Translations under genes and position numbers: made by a program | DNA from: Paenochrobactrum glaciei | GTDB taxonomy: Bacteria > Pseudomonadota > Alphaproteobacteria > Rhizobiales > Rhizobiaceae | NCBI RefSeq assembly: GCF_039522165.1 | Contig: NZ_BAAADE010000001.1 | Location: 682,001-746,000, forward strand | Length of the DNA stretch: 64,000 bases | Direction of reading: 5' to 3' | Notes under the pieces: generated by a model | The model's database searches: none | What the model was told of the DNA's origin: nothing | What the model saw: the letters and a program-made list of their open reading frames with translations, nothing else | Part shown: positions 50,828 through 59,687 of the stretch, piece after piece | Layout of the letters: each line of letters starts with the position of its first letter | Numbering within the stretch: the first letter of the stretch is position 1

Positions 50828-51829
50828 TTGTCAAAACCACAACGTATGCCTATCAGCGCCCTCAAGGTTGCCGAGCGCGCCGGCGTTTCCCGTTCAGCTG
50901 TATCACGCACTTTTACCGAAGGTGCCAGTGTTTCCCCTGCCACCCGTCTCAAGGTTTTAAAAGCCGCAGAAGAACTGGGCTATCATGTCAACCATCTGGC
51001 ACGCGGACTTATCCGCCATCAGTCTGGCATTGTTTGTCTGATCGTTGCCGATATTAACACTCCGCATCAATCATTTTTTTTGGAAGCGACCACCCGTCAC
51101 CTGCAAGCCACAGGGAAAGTCGTCATGGTGCTCAACACCTCCGGCGAACAACATACTATCGAAAATGCACTGCGCCAGACGCTCAATTATCGCGCTGATG
51201 CCACGGTTGTTATGTCAGGCCGCCCTTCCCGCTCATTGGTTGAAACCTGCATTCATAACGGACAGCGGGTGATCACCATCAACCGCGATGATCTGCCAGA
51301 AGGCACTGAGCAGATCATCGTTGATAATGACGAGGCCAGCAAGGAAGCTTTTTTAATGCTTGAGAGAGCCGGATGCAAAAATCTCGCTGTTATCAGCTCC
51401 ACCGCCGGCTCGCCCAGCATTTTAGCGCGTGAGAATTTTTTTATGGAAGCTGCCGTCAAAGCCGGAGTGCCAGCACGTCTTTGTCGCGTAGGGCCGACCA
51501 ATTATCAAACAGGCATTACAGCGGCACGCCAAATATTGGCAGGCTCAAACCGCCCTGATGGCGTCTTTTGTGTTACGGACCTGCTTGCACTTGGCTTTAT
51601 GGATGCAGCAAAACGAGATTTTTCTCTGCATATACCGCAAGATCTGTGCATCATCGGTTTTGACGACATTCAGCAAGCAAGCTGGCAAGCCTATGAATTG
51701 ACCAGCTTTCGTCAACCATTGGAAGAAATTGCCCAAACAATCGCCACCAGCCTGCAAGACAATACCAGCCTGCCACCACAGCTTAAATTTCCGCTACAAA
51801 CCGTTTGGCGGCGTTCCGTTCGCCCTTAA
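50828..51829 (+). CDS. LacI-family transcriptional regulator
   Basis: A 333-aa LacI/GalR regulator. The DNA-binding domain is at about residues 9-60 (ISALKVAERAGVSRSAVSRTFTEGASVSP and the hinge HLARGL), followed by a periplasmic-binding-like sugar domain (VIFDD-type end: LCIIGFDDIQQASWQAYELTSFRQP). The start is a TTG at 50828 or the ATG at 50846. It most likely regulates the convergent metallophosphoesterase gene or an unlinked transport operon; no sugar transporter is next to it. The two stop regions overlap by 4 bp. Confidence 0.88.
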   Translation: MSKPQRMPISALKVAERAGVSRSAVSRTFTEGASVSPATRLKVLKAAEELGYHVNHLARGLIRHQSGIVCLIVADINTPHQSFFLEATTRHLQATGKVVMVLNTSGEQHTIENALRQTLNYRADATVVMSGRPSRSLVETCIHNGQRVITINRDDLPEGTEQIIVDNDEASKEAFLMLERAGCKNLAVISSTAGSPSILARENFFMEAAVKAGVPARLCRVGPTNYQTGITAARQILAGSNRPDGVFCVTDLLALGFMDAAKRDFSLHIPQDLCIIGFDDIQQASWQAYELTSFRQPLEEIAQTIATSLQDNTSLPPQLKFPLQTVWRRSVRP

Positions 51830-53430
51830 GCCTTTAAATCCAAAATACATTCACGCGTTGGCAGACGCTCGATATAAGCCTGCATAATTTCCAGCACAGT
51901 TTTAAACTTCTGTGCCAGCGGCGTATCCTCAAACTCCCCTGCCCGCGCCATCCAGTTTTGATAAAGCGCTATGCGTGACTGCGGAATAAATTCAAACGCC
52001 AGATCAGCCGCTTTACGCAATCGATACCAATCCTGACAAAAAACCATCAGCGGTAAATCTTCACCATCAAAGGATCTGTCTTCAGCCCAAAGCAACTGCG
52101 CCAATCCGGCAAAATTGCTGGCTTCGACAAAGCTGCGCATATCCTGCGGCCATTCCCGCGGGAAATAACGTGCCTCCACCAAATCGCATAAATGGTCATC
52201 CATAAACGTGCCGAAATCCGGCGCTTGAGCTGCCTGATTAAGCGGCTCTCCAAGCTTTTTCGCCTCGCTTTGATAGGCTGAAAAAGCCACATCAAAACCT
52301 GTAGCCTTAGCCAGAGACAATGTGCGCATATGCAATTTGTCGCCGTCGATCTCAAGCATCTTCATCGCTGGCGCATAACCGACAGTGGATGGCACCGCGA
52401 TATTATAAAACCCATGCGAACCATGTTCAAAAAAAGCCGTGTCATTGACATGTAAATGGCCGGAAAGATGAAGCCCCACACCGGTGGCAGCAAATTTTCT
52501 GGCCACTTCCGCACCCGGATCACGCCGCGCCAAACCAACAGAGCCAAAAAGAGCACGCTCTTTTGCAGCCGTTCCGGCCAAAGGATCGAGCGCCGGATAA
52601 TGCGAAAAGGCAATCAGCTTTTTGCCCGATGCACGCGCACGTCCGGCAACATCCTGCATCCAATCCAGCAAATAGCTGCGTGATTGCAGCAAAGTCGGCC
52701 AGCCGCCATTGGTCGGATCTATAAAGGCGGACGGGTCGGTAAAATCCGTTACATCATTTTTGGGTACGCAAATATTAACGTCCAAAGATAATATCCAAAG
52801 CCCTTCAACCGGCTCCACCAGATAAGACGCATCCAGAAGTGCGCATTCTCGTGTACCGTCAGCGCTTTTTACGCTTTGATAACGGCTCGCATAATCAGGA
52901 TTAAGCCCGAATGGTGTCTCCCAATAAATATCGCGCTCATCCGGCATAAAGCCAAGATCGGGCATCAGGCGCAATGCTTCTTCTGTGCCAAGTGTCGCCA
53001 TTTCCGCAATCGATAATGCATCATCACCAGCTGCAACAGGCGCACTGTCCAAAATAATCCGTGCGCCATCATTGCCGACAAATTCCTTGCGCTGCGGACG
53101 CCCCTCAAGCGCATAAAAATCATGATTACCGGGCGTTGCAAAATATCGCAGTCCGAAGCGGGAGGCATAATCGCGCAACATAGCCAATGCCGCTTCAATA
53201 TTATGGCGCTGGCCGTCATCGGTGAGATCACCGGGAATGATCACCAGTTTGGCGTCTTCACGTACAGCCCTGTCCAAAGCTGCCCGTAAAGCCGGTGCGC
53301 TTTCATTGAAAACGCGGGTTGAATTGGCTGTATCCTGATAGCTGCGGCAAGCACGCTTTAAGCCGGAGCCCTGCGGCTGCCATTCAGTGTCATGAAAATG
53401 CGGATCGGCAATCACAGCAAGACGAAACAT
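51826..53430 (-). CDS. Calcineurin-like metallophosphoesterase
   Basis: A 534-aa phosphoesterase with all metallophosphatase motifs: AVIADPHFHD (D-x-H), VIIPGDLTDDG (GD-x-x-D), YFATPGNHDFY (GNHD), LIAFSHYPALDP (H) and GLHLSGHLHVND (GHxH). The N-terminus MFRLAVIADPHF supports the ATG at 53430, with AAAGGTTGTC upstream. The C-terminal 200 residues are an uncharacterised extension. Possible substrates are cyclic nucleotides or phosphodiesters such as glycerophosphodiesters. It has no signal peptide, so it is cytoplasmic. Confidence 0.85.
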   Translation of the reverse strand: MFRLAVIADPHFHDTEWQPQGSGLKRACRSYQDTANSTRVFNESAPALRAALDRAVREDAKLVIIPGDLTDDGQRHNIEAALAMLRDYASRFGLRYFATPGNHDFYALEGRPQRKEFVGNDGARIILDSAPVAAGDDALSIAEMATLGTEEALRLMPDLGFMPDERDIYWETPFGLNPDYASRYQSVKSADGTRECALLDASYLVEPVEGLWILSLDVNICVPKNDVTDFTDPSAFIDPTNGGWPTLLQSRSYLLDWMQDVAGRARASGKKLIAFSHYPALDPLAGTAAKERALFGSVGLARRDPGAEVARKFAATGVGLHLSGHLHVNDTAFFEHGSHGFYNIAVPSTVGYAPAMKMLEIDGDKLHMRTLSLAKATGFDVAFSAYQSEAKKLGEPLNQAAQAPDFGTFMDDHLCDLVEARYFPREWPQDMRSFVEASNFAGLAQLLWAEDRSFDGEDLPLMVFCQDWYRLRKAADLAFEFIPQSRIALYQNWMARAGEFEDTPLAQKFKTVLEIMQAYIERLPTRECILDLKA

Positions 53431-53613
53431 CAGACAACCTTTGCAACGAACAAAACAAGCGCCTTGAAAACATGGCATCTGCACCCCGCAGATGCCATGA
53501 AAATCATTTAAGGATGCGCGTCAAAAAATGACAATACAATTTAAAAGCAAGAATCAGGATGCGTATAGGCGTCACTCGCTTTATGAATTGGTTGAAACAA
53601 CGAGGCTGTGTTC

Positions 53614-54723
53614 ATGACCAGAAACCATACACATAAAGCGAAACGCCAAACACCGGAAAGCCAGACCATTGTGGCTGACCCGCGCTGGCAAAAGGTCATG
53701 AACCGCGATAAGTCAGCCCGTGATTTCGTCTTTGCCGTTCAGTCCACCGGCATTTACTGTCTGGCTTGTTGCCCTGCGCGCCGCCCAAATCCTGAAAATA
53801 TCAGTTTTTACAACACGCCCGCAGAAGCAGAAGCCGCCGGTTATCGCGCCTGCAAACGCTGCAAACCCGATCAGGCCGATGCGGGTGACAAAATACGCCA
53901 TCTCATTGAACAAGCCTGCCGTCGCATTGAACTGTCTGAAGAAAACATTCCCTTGGCAGAGCTGGCGCAAGGCGCGGGCTTAAGCAGCTTTTATTTTCAA
54001 CGTCAGTTTAAAGCCATTACCGGCCTGACGCCTAAACTTTATGCGCAAACCTACCGCGCCCGCCGTATGCGCGAGGCCTTAAGGGATAAGGACAGCAACG
54101 TGACACAAGCTATTTATGATGCCGGCTTTCAATCGGCGAGCCGATTTTATCATCAGGCTGACGACATGCTGGGCATGAGCCCGACAACCTTTAAAAAAGG
54201 CGGCAAAAATATGGATATCCATTTTGCCGTGGCTGAATGTTCATTGGGTTCCGTGCTGATTGCCGCCACATCAAAAGGTATTTGCGCGGTCACACTCGGT
54301 GATGATCCTGAAGCACTCGTGCAAAACCTGCAAGACCGCTTTCCGCAAGCAGAGCTTTTCGCAGGCGACAAAGAATTTGAAACCCATATCGCCGCCGTGA
54401 TTGCGCATATCGAAAATCCGGCACAAAATTTTGATCTGCCGCTTGATATTCAAGGCACGGTTTTTCAGCAGAAGGTCTGGCAGGCTTTGCGTGATATTCC
54501 AAGCGGCCAAACCACCAGCTATTCAGATCTGGCCAATCGCATCGGCCAGCCCAAAGCCAGCCGTGCCGTTGCAAGTGCTTGTGGCGCCAACAAAATCGCC
54601 GTTATCATTCCTTGTCACCGCGTTGTGCGCAACAATGGCGACCTCTCCGGCTATCGCTGGGGTGTTGAGCGTAAAGAAGCCCTGTTGATTAAAGAACGGC
54701 AGAAAGCCCTTAGTAAAACCTGA
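53614..54723 (+). CDS. ada: Ada: bifunctional DNA alkylation repair protein and regulator
   Basis: A 369-aa Ada. The N-terminal domain has GIYCLACCPARRP and YRACKRCKP, giving the four zinc cysteines (Cys49, Cys53 and the CKRC pair), of which Cys49 is the methyl-phosphotriester acceptor. An AraC-type helix-turn-helix follows (GAGLSSFYFQRQFKAITGLTP). The C-terminal O6-methylguanine-DNA methyltransferase has the IIPCHRVV active site. Full-length architecture like E. coli Ada. Start at the ATG at 53614 with GAGG upstream. No alkA or alkB gene is adjacent. Confidence 0.94.
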   Translation: MTRNHTHKAKRQTPESQTIVADPRWQKVMNRDKSARDFVFAVQSTGIYCLACCPARRPNPENISFYNTPAEAEAAGYRACKRCKPDQADAGDKIRHLIEQACRRIELSEENIPLAELAQGAGLSSFYFQRQFKAITGLTPKLYAQTYRARRMREALRDKDSNVTQAIYDAGFQSASRFYHQADDMLGMSPTTFKKGGKNMDIHFAVAECSLGSVLIAATSKGICAVTLGDDPEALVQNLQDRFPQAELFAGDKEFETHIAAVIAHIENPAQNFDLPLDIQGTVFQQKVWQALRDIPSGQTTSYSDLANRIGQPKASRAVASACGANKIAVIIPCHRVVRNNGDLSGYRWGVERKEALLIKERQKALSKT

Positions 54724-54787
54724 TAGCGACACTCCACATTAAACTTGACACACATACTCACCATTAGGTAGTAGCTCAGACTTGTAA

Positions 54788-54822
54788 GCATGATTTTTTC
54801 GCTATTCTTACCGAAATCATGC
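54788..54822. repeat. Inverted repeat in the leader of the metal-type ABC operon
   Basis: GCATGATTT at 54788-54796 and AAATCATGC at 54814-54822 flank a 17-base spacer, about 90 bp upstream of the binding-protein start. TTGTAAGC occurs beside each arm. It could be an operator or a 5'-UTR stem. I could not match it to a known Irr, RirA, Fur or ModE site. Confidence 0.4.
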
Positions 54823-54911
54823 CGGTTATTTTTGTAAGCCCGATTTTTAAGCAAATTCCTCCCAAGCTTTGTTTAAAATCGCTGCTGGCTCCCTATCATT
54901 GAGGTCGTATC

Positions 54912-56000
54912 GTGTTCAACGTGAAGATGCTTGCCGCCACCGTCTCTCTTGCCCTGATTGCCGGAACGCTTTCCCCTGCCTTGGCTGAAACCATTACTTT
55001 AAAAGATCAGGGCGGGCGCACCGTTACCCTGCCAAAGCCAGCAGATCGCATTGCCTCCATTCCCATTCCAATGGCATCCACCATCATTTCCATTGATGGC
55101 GGCACCTCCAAGCTGGTGGGTATGAACCCGACCGCTAAATCTGCCATTATGGAAGGCATTTTGGGTAAGATTTTCCCAGAGGCCAAAGACATTCCGTCTG
55201 ATATTACCGCGCCAAACTTCATCCCGAATATTGAAGAACTGGCTGCAACCAATCCTGACCTTGTTATCCAATGGGCGGATTATGGCGCTGATCTGGTTGA
55301 TCCTTTGACCAATGCGGGTCTGAATGTCGCCCTCATTTCTTATGGTACCGAAGAAAAAGCCCGCTACTACCAAAACATGGTAGCCACCGCGATCGGCAAG
55401 CCTGAACGCGCCGCACTGATTAATGGCTGGCGCGATGAAGTTGCACAAGAAATGGCGGCAAAAACCAAAGACATCGCCGCCGATAAGCGTCCGAAAGTGC
55501 TTTATCTTGGCCGCGCCATGGAAAACCTCACCGCCTCCGGCAATGAGGGCAACTATAATGCCTGGTATATTGATCTGACCGGCGGTGTTAATGCGTCTGC
55601 CGATGTCAAAGGCAATGGCACCACCATCAGTCCAGAACAAATTGCCGAGTGGAACCCTGACGTTATCCTGCTTAACAGTTTTGAAGCCAAGCTTGGCCTT
55701 GACCGCATCATGAATGATCCGATCCTGTCGCTGACCAAAGCAGCCCAAGACAAGAAAGTCTATAAGCTACCGCTCGGTGGCTATCGCTGGGATCCGCCAA
55801 GTCAGGAAAGCCCGCTGACATGGATGTGGCTCGCCAATATTCTGCACCCGGAGGTTTTCCAGTATGACCTGCGCGGTGAAATGAAAAAAGCCTATAAAAC
55901 GCTTTATAATTATGACCTGACCGATGCCGATATTGACGGCATTTTGTGGATGGACATGCAAGGCGACGCTACAAATTACGCGCAATTTGCGAGCAAGTAA
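54912..56000 (+). CDS. ABC transporter substrate-binding protein, class III (iron complex/MolA-like)
   Basis: A 362-aa periplasmic protein with a signal peptide (about residues 1-25, ending SPALAE). TITLKDQGGRTVTLPKPADRI and IEELAATNPDLVIQW are the two anchor motifs of class III binding proteins that deliver iron-siderophore, haem, cobalamin or oxyanions such as molybdate. The substrate is not clear; the MASTIISIDGG and GYRWDPPSQESPLTW regions recall the MolA branch more than siderophore ones, a weak impression. The GTG start at 54912 follows GAGGT. It is the first gene of a coupled five-gene operon. Confidence 0.86.
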   Translation: MFNVKMLAATVSLALIAGTLSPALAETITLKDQGGRTVTLPKPADRIASIPIPMASTIISIDGGTSKLVGMNPTAKSAIMEGILGKIFPEAKDIPSDITAPNFIPNIEELAATNPDLVIQWADYGADLVDPLTNAGLNVALISYGTEEKARYYQNMVATAIGKPERAALINGWRDEVAQEMAAKTKDIAADKRPKVLYLGRAMENLTASGNEGNYNAWYIDLTGGVNASADVKGNGTTISPEQIAEWNPDVILLNSFEAKLGLDRIMNDPILSLTKAAQDKKVYKLPLGGYRWDPPSQESPLTWMWLANILHPEVFQYDLRGEMKKAYKTLYNYDLTDADIDGILWMDMQGDATNYAQFASK

Positions 56001-56001
56001 T

Positions 56002-57066
56002 ATGAGTTCTGTTTCGACAGAAGCAATGACCGATACGATACGCCGTCACCAGACGGCGTATCGCGTTGGAAGCTTCGGACTGATGATCGCAGGTCTTGTG
56101 GCCGTGATGCTGTTTTCCATGGGAGCCGGTCGTTTTTCGGTAAGCCCCCAGCGTATTTTAGAGATTTTAGCCCATAGTCTTTTCAATCCGTCTGCTACGC
56201 CTGAAACCATGGATGAGCGCATTGTGTTGCTCGTGCGTTTGCCGCGAGTTCTGCTGGCAGCTTTGTCCGGCGCAGCGCTTGCAGTGGGTGGCGCAGCCTT
56301 GCAAGGTGTGTTTCGCAATCCGCTAGTGTCACCGCAAATTCTCGGTATCAGCCAAGGGGCAGCCTTTGGCGGTGCATTGGCAATTTTCTTCGGCTTTTCC
56401 GGTGTTATCCTGCTTGGCATGGCCTTTTCCCTTGGCCTTGTTGCGCTCATAATTGTTGGTGCTTTAGCGCGCATTAATGGCCGCACTGAAGTGCTCACCG
56501 TCATTTTATCGGGCACCATCATCGGCGCACTTTTTGCAGCCCTTGTTTCCATCGTGCAATTTTTAGCCGATCCTAACACCTCCCTGCCCGCCATTGTCTA
56601 TTGGCTGATGGGCTCATTTTCTACCGCCACATGGGCGCGTTTAGGCTTGGCTGTTCCCGGCATGGCTATCGGCCTGCTGATTGTCTACATGCTGCGCTAC
56701 CGCCTCAATCTGCTGGCTTTGGAAGAAAGCGAAGCACGCTCGCTTGGTGTCAATCCGGACAAAGAACGCTGGATTATTTTCGGCTCCATTTCCTTAATGA
56801 CCGGAACTTCCGTGGCCGTTGCCGGTATTATCGGCTGGATCGGCCTTGTTGTGCCGCATGCAGCACGCATTATCGTCGGTGATGATCATCGCGCCCTGAT
56901 CCCTGCATCCGCCATTTTAGGTGCTGCCTATCTCACCTTTATCGACACATTGGCACGCACATTAACCGCAGCAGAAATTCCGCTCGGTGTGTTAACAGCA
57001 CTCATCGGTGCGCCGGTTTTTGCTGTGCTTTTACGTCGTCATTTCAGCGAGGCAAACCGCACATGA
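56002..57066 (+). CDS. ABC transporter permease, FecCD/BtuC family
   Basis: A 354-aa inner-membrane permease with about ten helices. RLPRVLLAALSGAALAVGGAALQGVFRNPL and VSPQILGISQGAAFGGALA are FecCD/BtuC signatures, and GWIGLVVPHAARIIVGDDHR is the cytoplasmic loop that couples to the ATPase. The start at 56002 is one base after the binding-protein stop. Its stop overlaps the ATPase start (ATGA). Confidence 0.92.
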   Translation: MSSVSTEAMTDTIRRHQTAYRVGSFGLMIAGLVAVMLFSMGAGRFSVSPQRILEILAHSLFNPSATPETMDERIVLLVRLPRVLLAALSGAALAVGGAALQGVFRNPLVSPQILGISQGAAFGGALAIFFGFSGVILLGMAFSLGLVALIIVGALARINGRTEVLTVILSGTIIGALFAALVSIVQFLADPNTSLPAIVYWLMGSFSTATWARLGLAVPGMAIGLLIVYMLRYRLNLLALEESEARSLGVNPDKERWIIFGSISLMTGTSVAVAGIIGWIGLVVPHAARIIVGDDHRALIPASAILGAAYLTFIDTLARTLTAAEIPLGVLTALIGAPVFAVLLRRHFSEANRT

Positions 57067-57821
57067 TCGGCTTGGAAGCTGCATCCGTTGTCTTCGGCAA
57101 ACGGACATTATTTCAAAATATCAGTTTTACTGTTCCGGTCGGGCGCTCGCTTGCTATCCTTGGCCCCAATGGTCGCGGCAAAACCACCTTATTGCGCGCA
57201 CTGCTTGGCTTTCAGGCTTTGCATCAAGGCACGCGCCATGCACCTAAAATTGCCGGCTATGTGCCGCAGCATGGCGCATCACAGGCCAAGCTCACCGGCC
57301 TTGAAGTTGTCACTATGGGCAGAGCCGCGCATTTAGGCCTGTTTGGCCATCCAAGCCAGCAAGACCGCGAATTTGCCTATCAGGCAATGGAAGAAGTGGG
57401 CGCAACCGCACTGGCAGAATTGCGCTATGACCGCATGTCCGGCGGTCAGCGTCAGTTAGTATTGATTGCCCGCGCACTTGCAACGGCCTCGCCGGTACTT
57501 GTTTTTGACGAACCGACCTCCGCCCTTGATCTGGGCAATCAGGATAAAACCCTCAAACTTCTCGACACATTACGCCGCAAGCGTGAATATGCGATTATTT
57601 TCACCACCCATGATCCAAACCATGCGCTGGCGGCTGCCGATGATGTTTTGCTGATGCTGCCCGAAGGCCGCGAAGAACATGGCAGTGTCGGCGATATGGT
57701 TGTGCCGGAAAAGCTCGCCGAACTTTACGGTGTCCCGATGCGCTGGGTTGATGTCAGCGGCCCCGATGAAGAAGCGCGCAAAGCCATTCTCCCCGCTTTT
57801 GCCGGAAAAGAAGCAGCATGA
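57063..57821 (+). CDS. ABC transporter ATPase (FepC/MolC type)
   Basis: A 252-aa ATPase of the iron-complex class. Walker A reads GPNGRGKTT (Arg and Gly rather than the usual SGKST-like residues), the signature is RMSGGQRQLVLIARAL and Walker B VLVFDEPTSALD, with the H-loop in FTTHDPNHAL. It energises the permease encoded just upstream and is coupled by ATGA overlaps on both sides. The next gene begins inside its stop codon, indicating that the two following unknown proteins belong to the same system. Confidence 0.93.
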   Translation: MIGLEAASVVFGKRTLFQNISFTVPVGRSLAILGPNGRGKTTLLRALLGFQALHQGTRHAPKIAGYVPQHGASQAKLTGLEVVTMGRAAHLGLFGHPSQQDREFAYQAMEEVGATALAELRYDRMSGGQRQLVLIARALATASPVLVFDEPTSALDLGNQDKTLKLLDTLRRKREYAIIFTTHDPNHALAAADDVLLMLPEGREEHGSVGDMVVPEKLAELYGVPMRWVDVSGPDEEARKAILPAFAGKEAA

Positions 57822-59125
57822 ATGTACTTTATTTAAAATCTGCCTTTGGCGGTGTTTCCCCCATTATTCAAAAAGCCGCGGACACCGGACTTGTCACCAT
57901 TGTTGAACAGGCCGATTTTGATGCGCAAATTCTCTCACAGCATCAAGGTCTGATTACCGGCCAGCAATGCGATCAGAATGTTCTCTTGCAACTCAAACCG
58001 GCACTTGAAGCGTTCATGAACAAAGGTGGCCGGTGGTTTTTCAACGGCCATATTGTGCGCCCGTTTTTGGATGGTTTGCATCAATATCAGCCAATTTCTG
58101 CACCAAAACGTGCAGATTTTGATCTCAATTCGCTCAATTTTCACCCCATTTTTGCAGAAATTGACCTCAAAAAGCTCGAAACCAACAAAAATGTTGCCGG
58201 TTTTTACGGTCGCGGCTGCAATCCTTTGCCAGAAAATGCCGTCGCCATTAATGGTCTTGGTACAAAATTTGTACCCGTTGACTGGGTTTGGCATCATGCC
58301 AAAGGTGGCAGATTTTTCTCCCATTCCGGCAACGATCTGGCATCGATGGGGCTTGAATGGGGGCTCGCGCCTTTATTAAGTGAGCGCATTCTGGAATGGG
58401 TGGCAGGTGGTGCTTGTCTTGATGAAAGCACAACGCGCTTTCAACAACCGCAAGCTGATTTACCATTGGCCAAAGCGCAGAGCTATCATGGCGCACGGAT
58501 AAATAAAGCAACCAATGCGCCGCGCATTGTCGTGCCTTCCAGCGGCAATTATTATCATATTCACAGCCTTGAAGGCGAAGCCTATAGCCACGCCTTTGAT
58601 GTCATCACGACGCCGGAAGATCTTGGCACCACACTCACGCCAACAGATATTCTCTGGGTGCCATGCCGCACACCGGCACAGAGGATGATTGCGCAAAAGC
58701 CTGTTATTGCCAAACATTTAGAAAATGGCGGCACGGTCATTGCCTTGGGCGAGAGCCGCTCAGACCTGTGGCTGGATCATATCACCTTCCACGAAACCCC
58801 GACCAATTGGTGGTGGTGGCTGGATGAGAAAGCCGACCTCGGAGTGCGGGTCACAGACCCTAAACACCCGCTCATGAAGGATATGACCACCCAAGATGTA
58901 ACCTGGCACTTGCATGGCTGGTTTGAGCCACCGGCAGGCGCTCAAATTTTGGCGCGCGATGGTGACAACCGCCCGATCCTTTATGTAGATGACGTCTCGA
59001 CCAATGGCCGGATGATTATTTCCTCCCTTGATCCCATGTTTCATCACGGCTCGCATTTCATGCCTGCCACCACCCGTTTTTTAGACCGTTTTATCCCCAA
59101 TCTGAAAGCCATGATCCATGCATGA
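57818..59125 (+). CDS. Unknown protein with two glutamine-amidotransferase-like halves, coupled to the ABC operon
   Basis: A 435-aa cytoplasmic protein I cannot name. The N-terminal half (VEQADFDAQILSQHQGLITG, LEAFMNKGGRWFFNGHIVRP) and the C-terminal half (ILWVPCRTPAQRMIAQKPVI, HLENGGTVIALGESRSDLW) each show the beta-turn pattern of class I amidotransferase- or ThuA-like folds, in which a strand is followed by a Gly-rich turn. The C-terminal tail (GRMIISSLDPMFHHGSHFMP) fits this fold. The catalytic Cys-His-Glu triad is not evident. It overlaps the ATPase stop (ATGA) and the next gene by 8 bp, so it must function with the transporter. Confidence 0.6.
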   Translation: MNVLYLKSAFGGVSPIIQKAADTGLVTIVEQADFDAQILSQHQGLITGQQCDQNVLLQLKPALEAFMNKGGRWFFNGHIVRPFLDGLHQYQPISAPKRADFDLNSLNFHPIFAEIDLKKLETNKNVAGFYGRGCNPLPENAVAINGLGTKFVPVDWVWHHAKGGRFFSHSGNDLASMGLEWGLAPLLSERILEWVAGGACLDESTTRFQQPQADLPLAKAQSYHGARINKATNAPRIVVPSSGNYYHIHSLEGEAYSHAFDVITTPEDLGTTLTPTDILWVPCRTPAQRMIAQKPVIAKHLENGGTVIALGESRSDLWLDHITFHETPTNWWWWLDEKADLGVRVTDPKHPLMKDMTTQDVTWHLHGWFEPPAGAQILARDGDNRPILYVDDVSTNGRMIISSLDPMFHHGSHFMPATTRFLDRFIPNLKAMIHA

Positions 59126-59624
59126 CATTATCACTGTTGCCGAAAACGGCATGAAGCTCACCTTCTCCTTCCACGATATCAACACCTATCATGGTGGTGG
59201 TTTTCCAGGTGGTGTAACCCATGCACTCAAAGCCATGCAGGCAGGCTTTGCGCTGTTTGATCAACCGGTTGAGCGCCGTGAAATTGTCATCAACACCGCC
59301 TTTTCAGGCCCGGGCGGCCGTGATGCCATGGAAATGGTCACCCGCGCCCTGACAGACAACCGCCTCACCATTGATAAATCTTTAGGCGGCAAAAACGTCA
59401 TCGACGAATTTCCGGGGCCTTATGTCTGGCATTTCACCTATCGCGGCAAAACCGTGGAAGCCGTGATCAAGCCCGGCCATGTGAAAGAAGAGTTTGTGCG
59501 CCTTGGTGCCAAGGCCGATAAAACACCGGAAGAGGCAGCACATCTGGAAGACCTGAAAGCCGAAATGGCCAACCGTCTTTTGCCACTATCGGCAAATGAA
59601 ATTTACACCACCCGTTTTCTTTAA
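59118..59624 (+). CDS. Unknown FmdE-like protein without cysteines, last gene of the ABC operon
   Basis: A 168-aa protein. TYHGGGFPGGVTHALKAMQA (HG at residues 25-26, PG at 30-31), GPGGRDAMEMVTRAL, LTIDKSLGGKNV and HFTYRGKTVEAVIKPG follow the order of conserved blocks in FmdE (formylmethanofuran dehydrogenase E-like) domains, which occur with molybdenum or tungsten metabolism. The zinc or metal-binding Cys after HG is Phe-Pro here. The family match is by eye and remote. It overlaps the preceding gene by 8 bp. A role in handling the transported metal or cofactor is inferred. Confidence 0.55.
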   Translation: MHDIITVAENGMKLTFSFHDINTYHGGGFPGGVTHALKAMQAGFALFDQPVERREIVINTAFSGPGGRDAMEMVTRALTDNRLTIDKSLGGKNVIDEFPGPYVWHFTYRGKTVEAVIKPGHVKEEFVRLGAKADKTPEEAAHLEDLKAEMANRLLPLSANEIYTTRFL

Positions 59625-59628
59625 AAAC

Positions 59629-59666
59629 AAAAAAGCGGCGCACTTAAAAAGGCGCCGCTTTTTTTT
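59629..59666. terminator. Bidirectional terminator
   Basis: AAAAAAGCGGCGC pairs with GCGCCGCTTTTTTTT between convergent genes ending at 59624 (+) and 59688 (-). Confidence 0.9.
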
Positions 59667-59687
59667 AAATCAATCACACTTAAAAGC

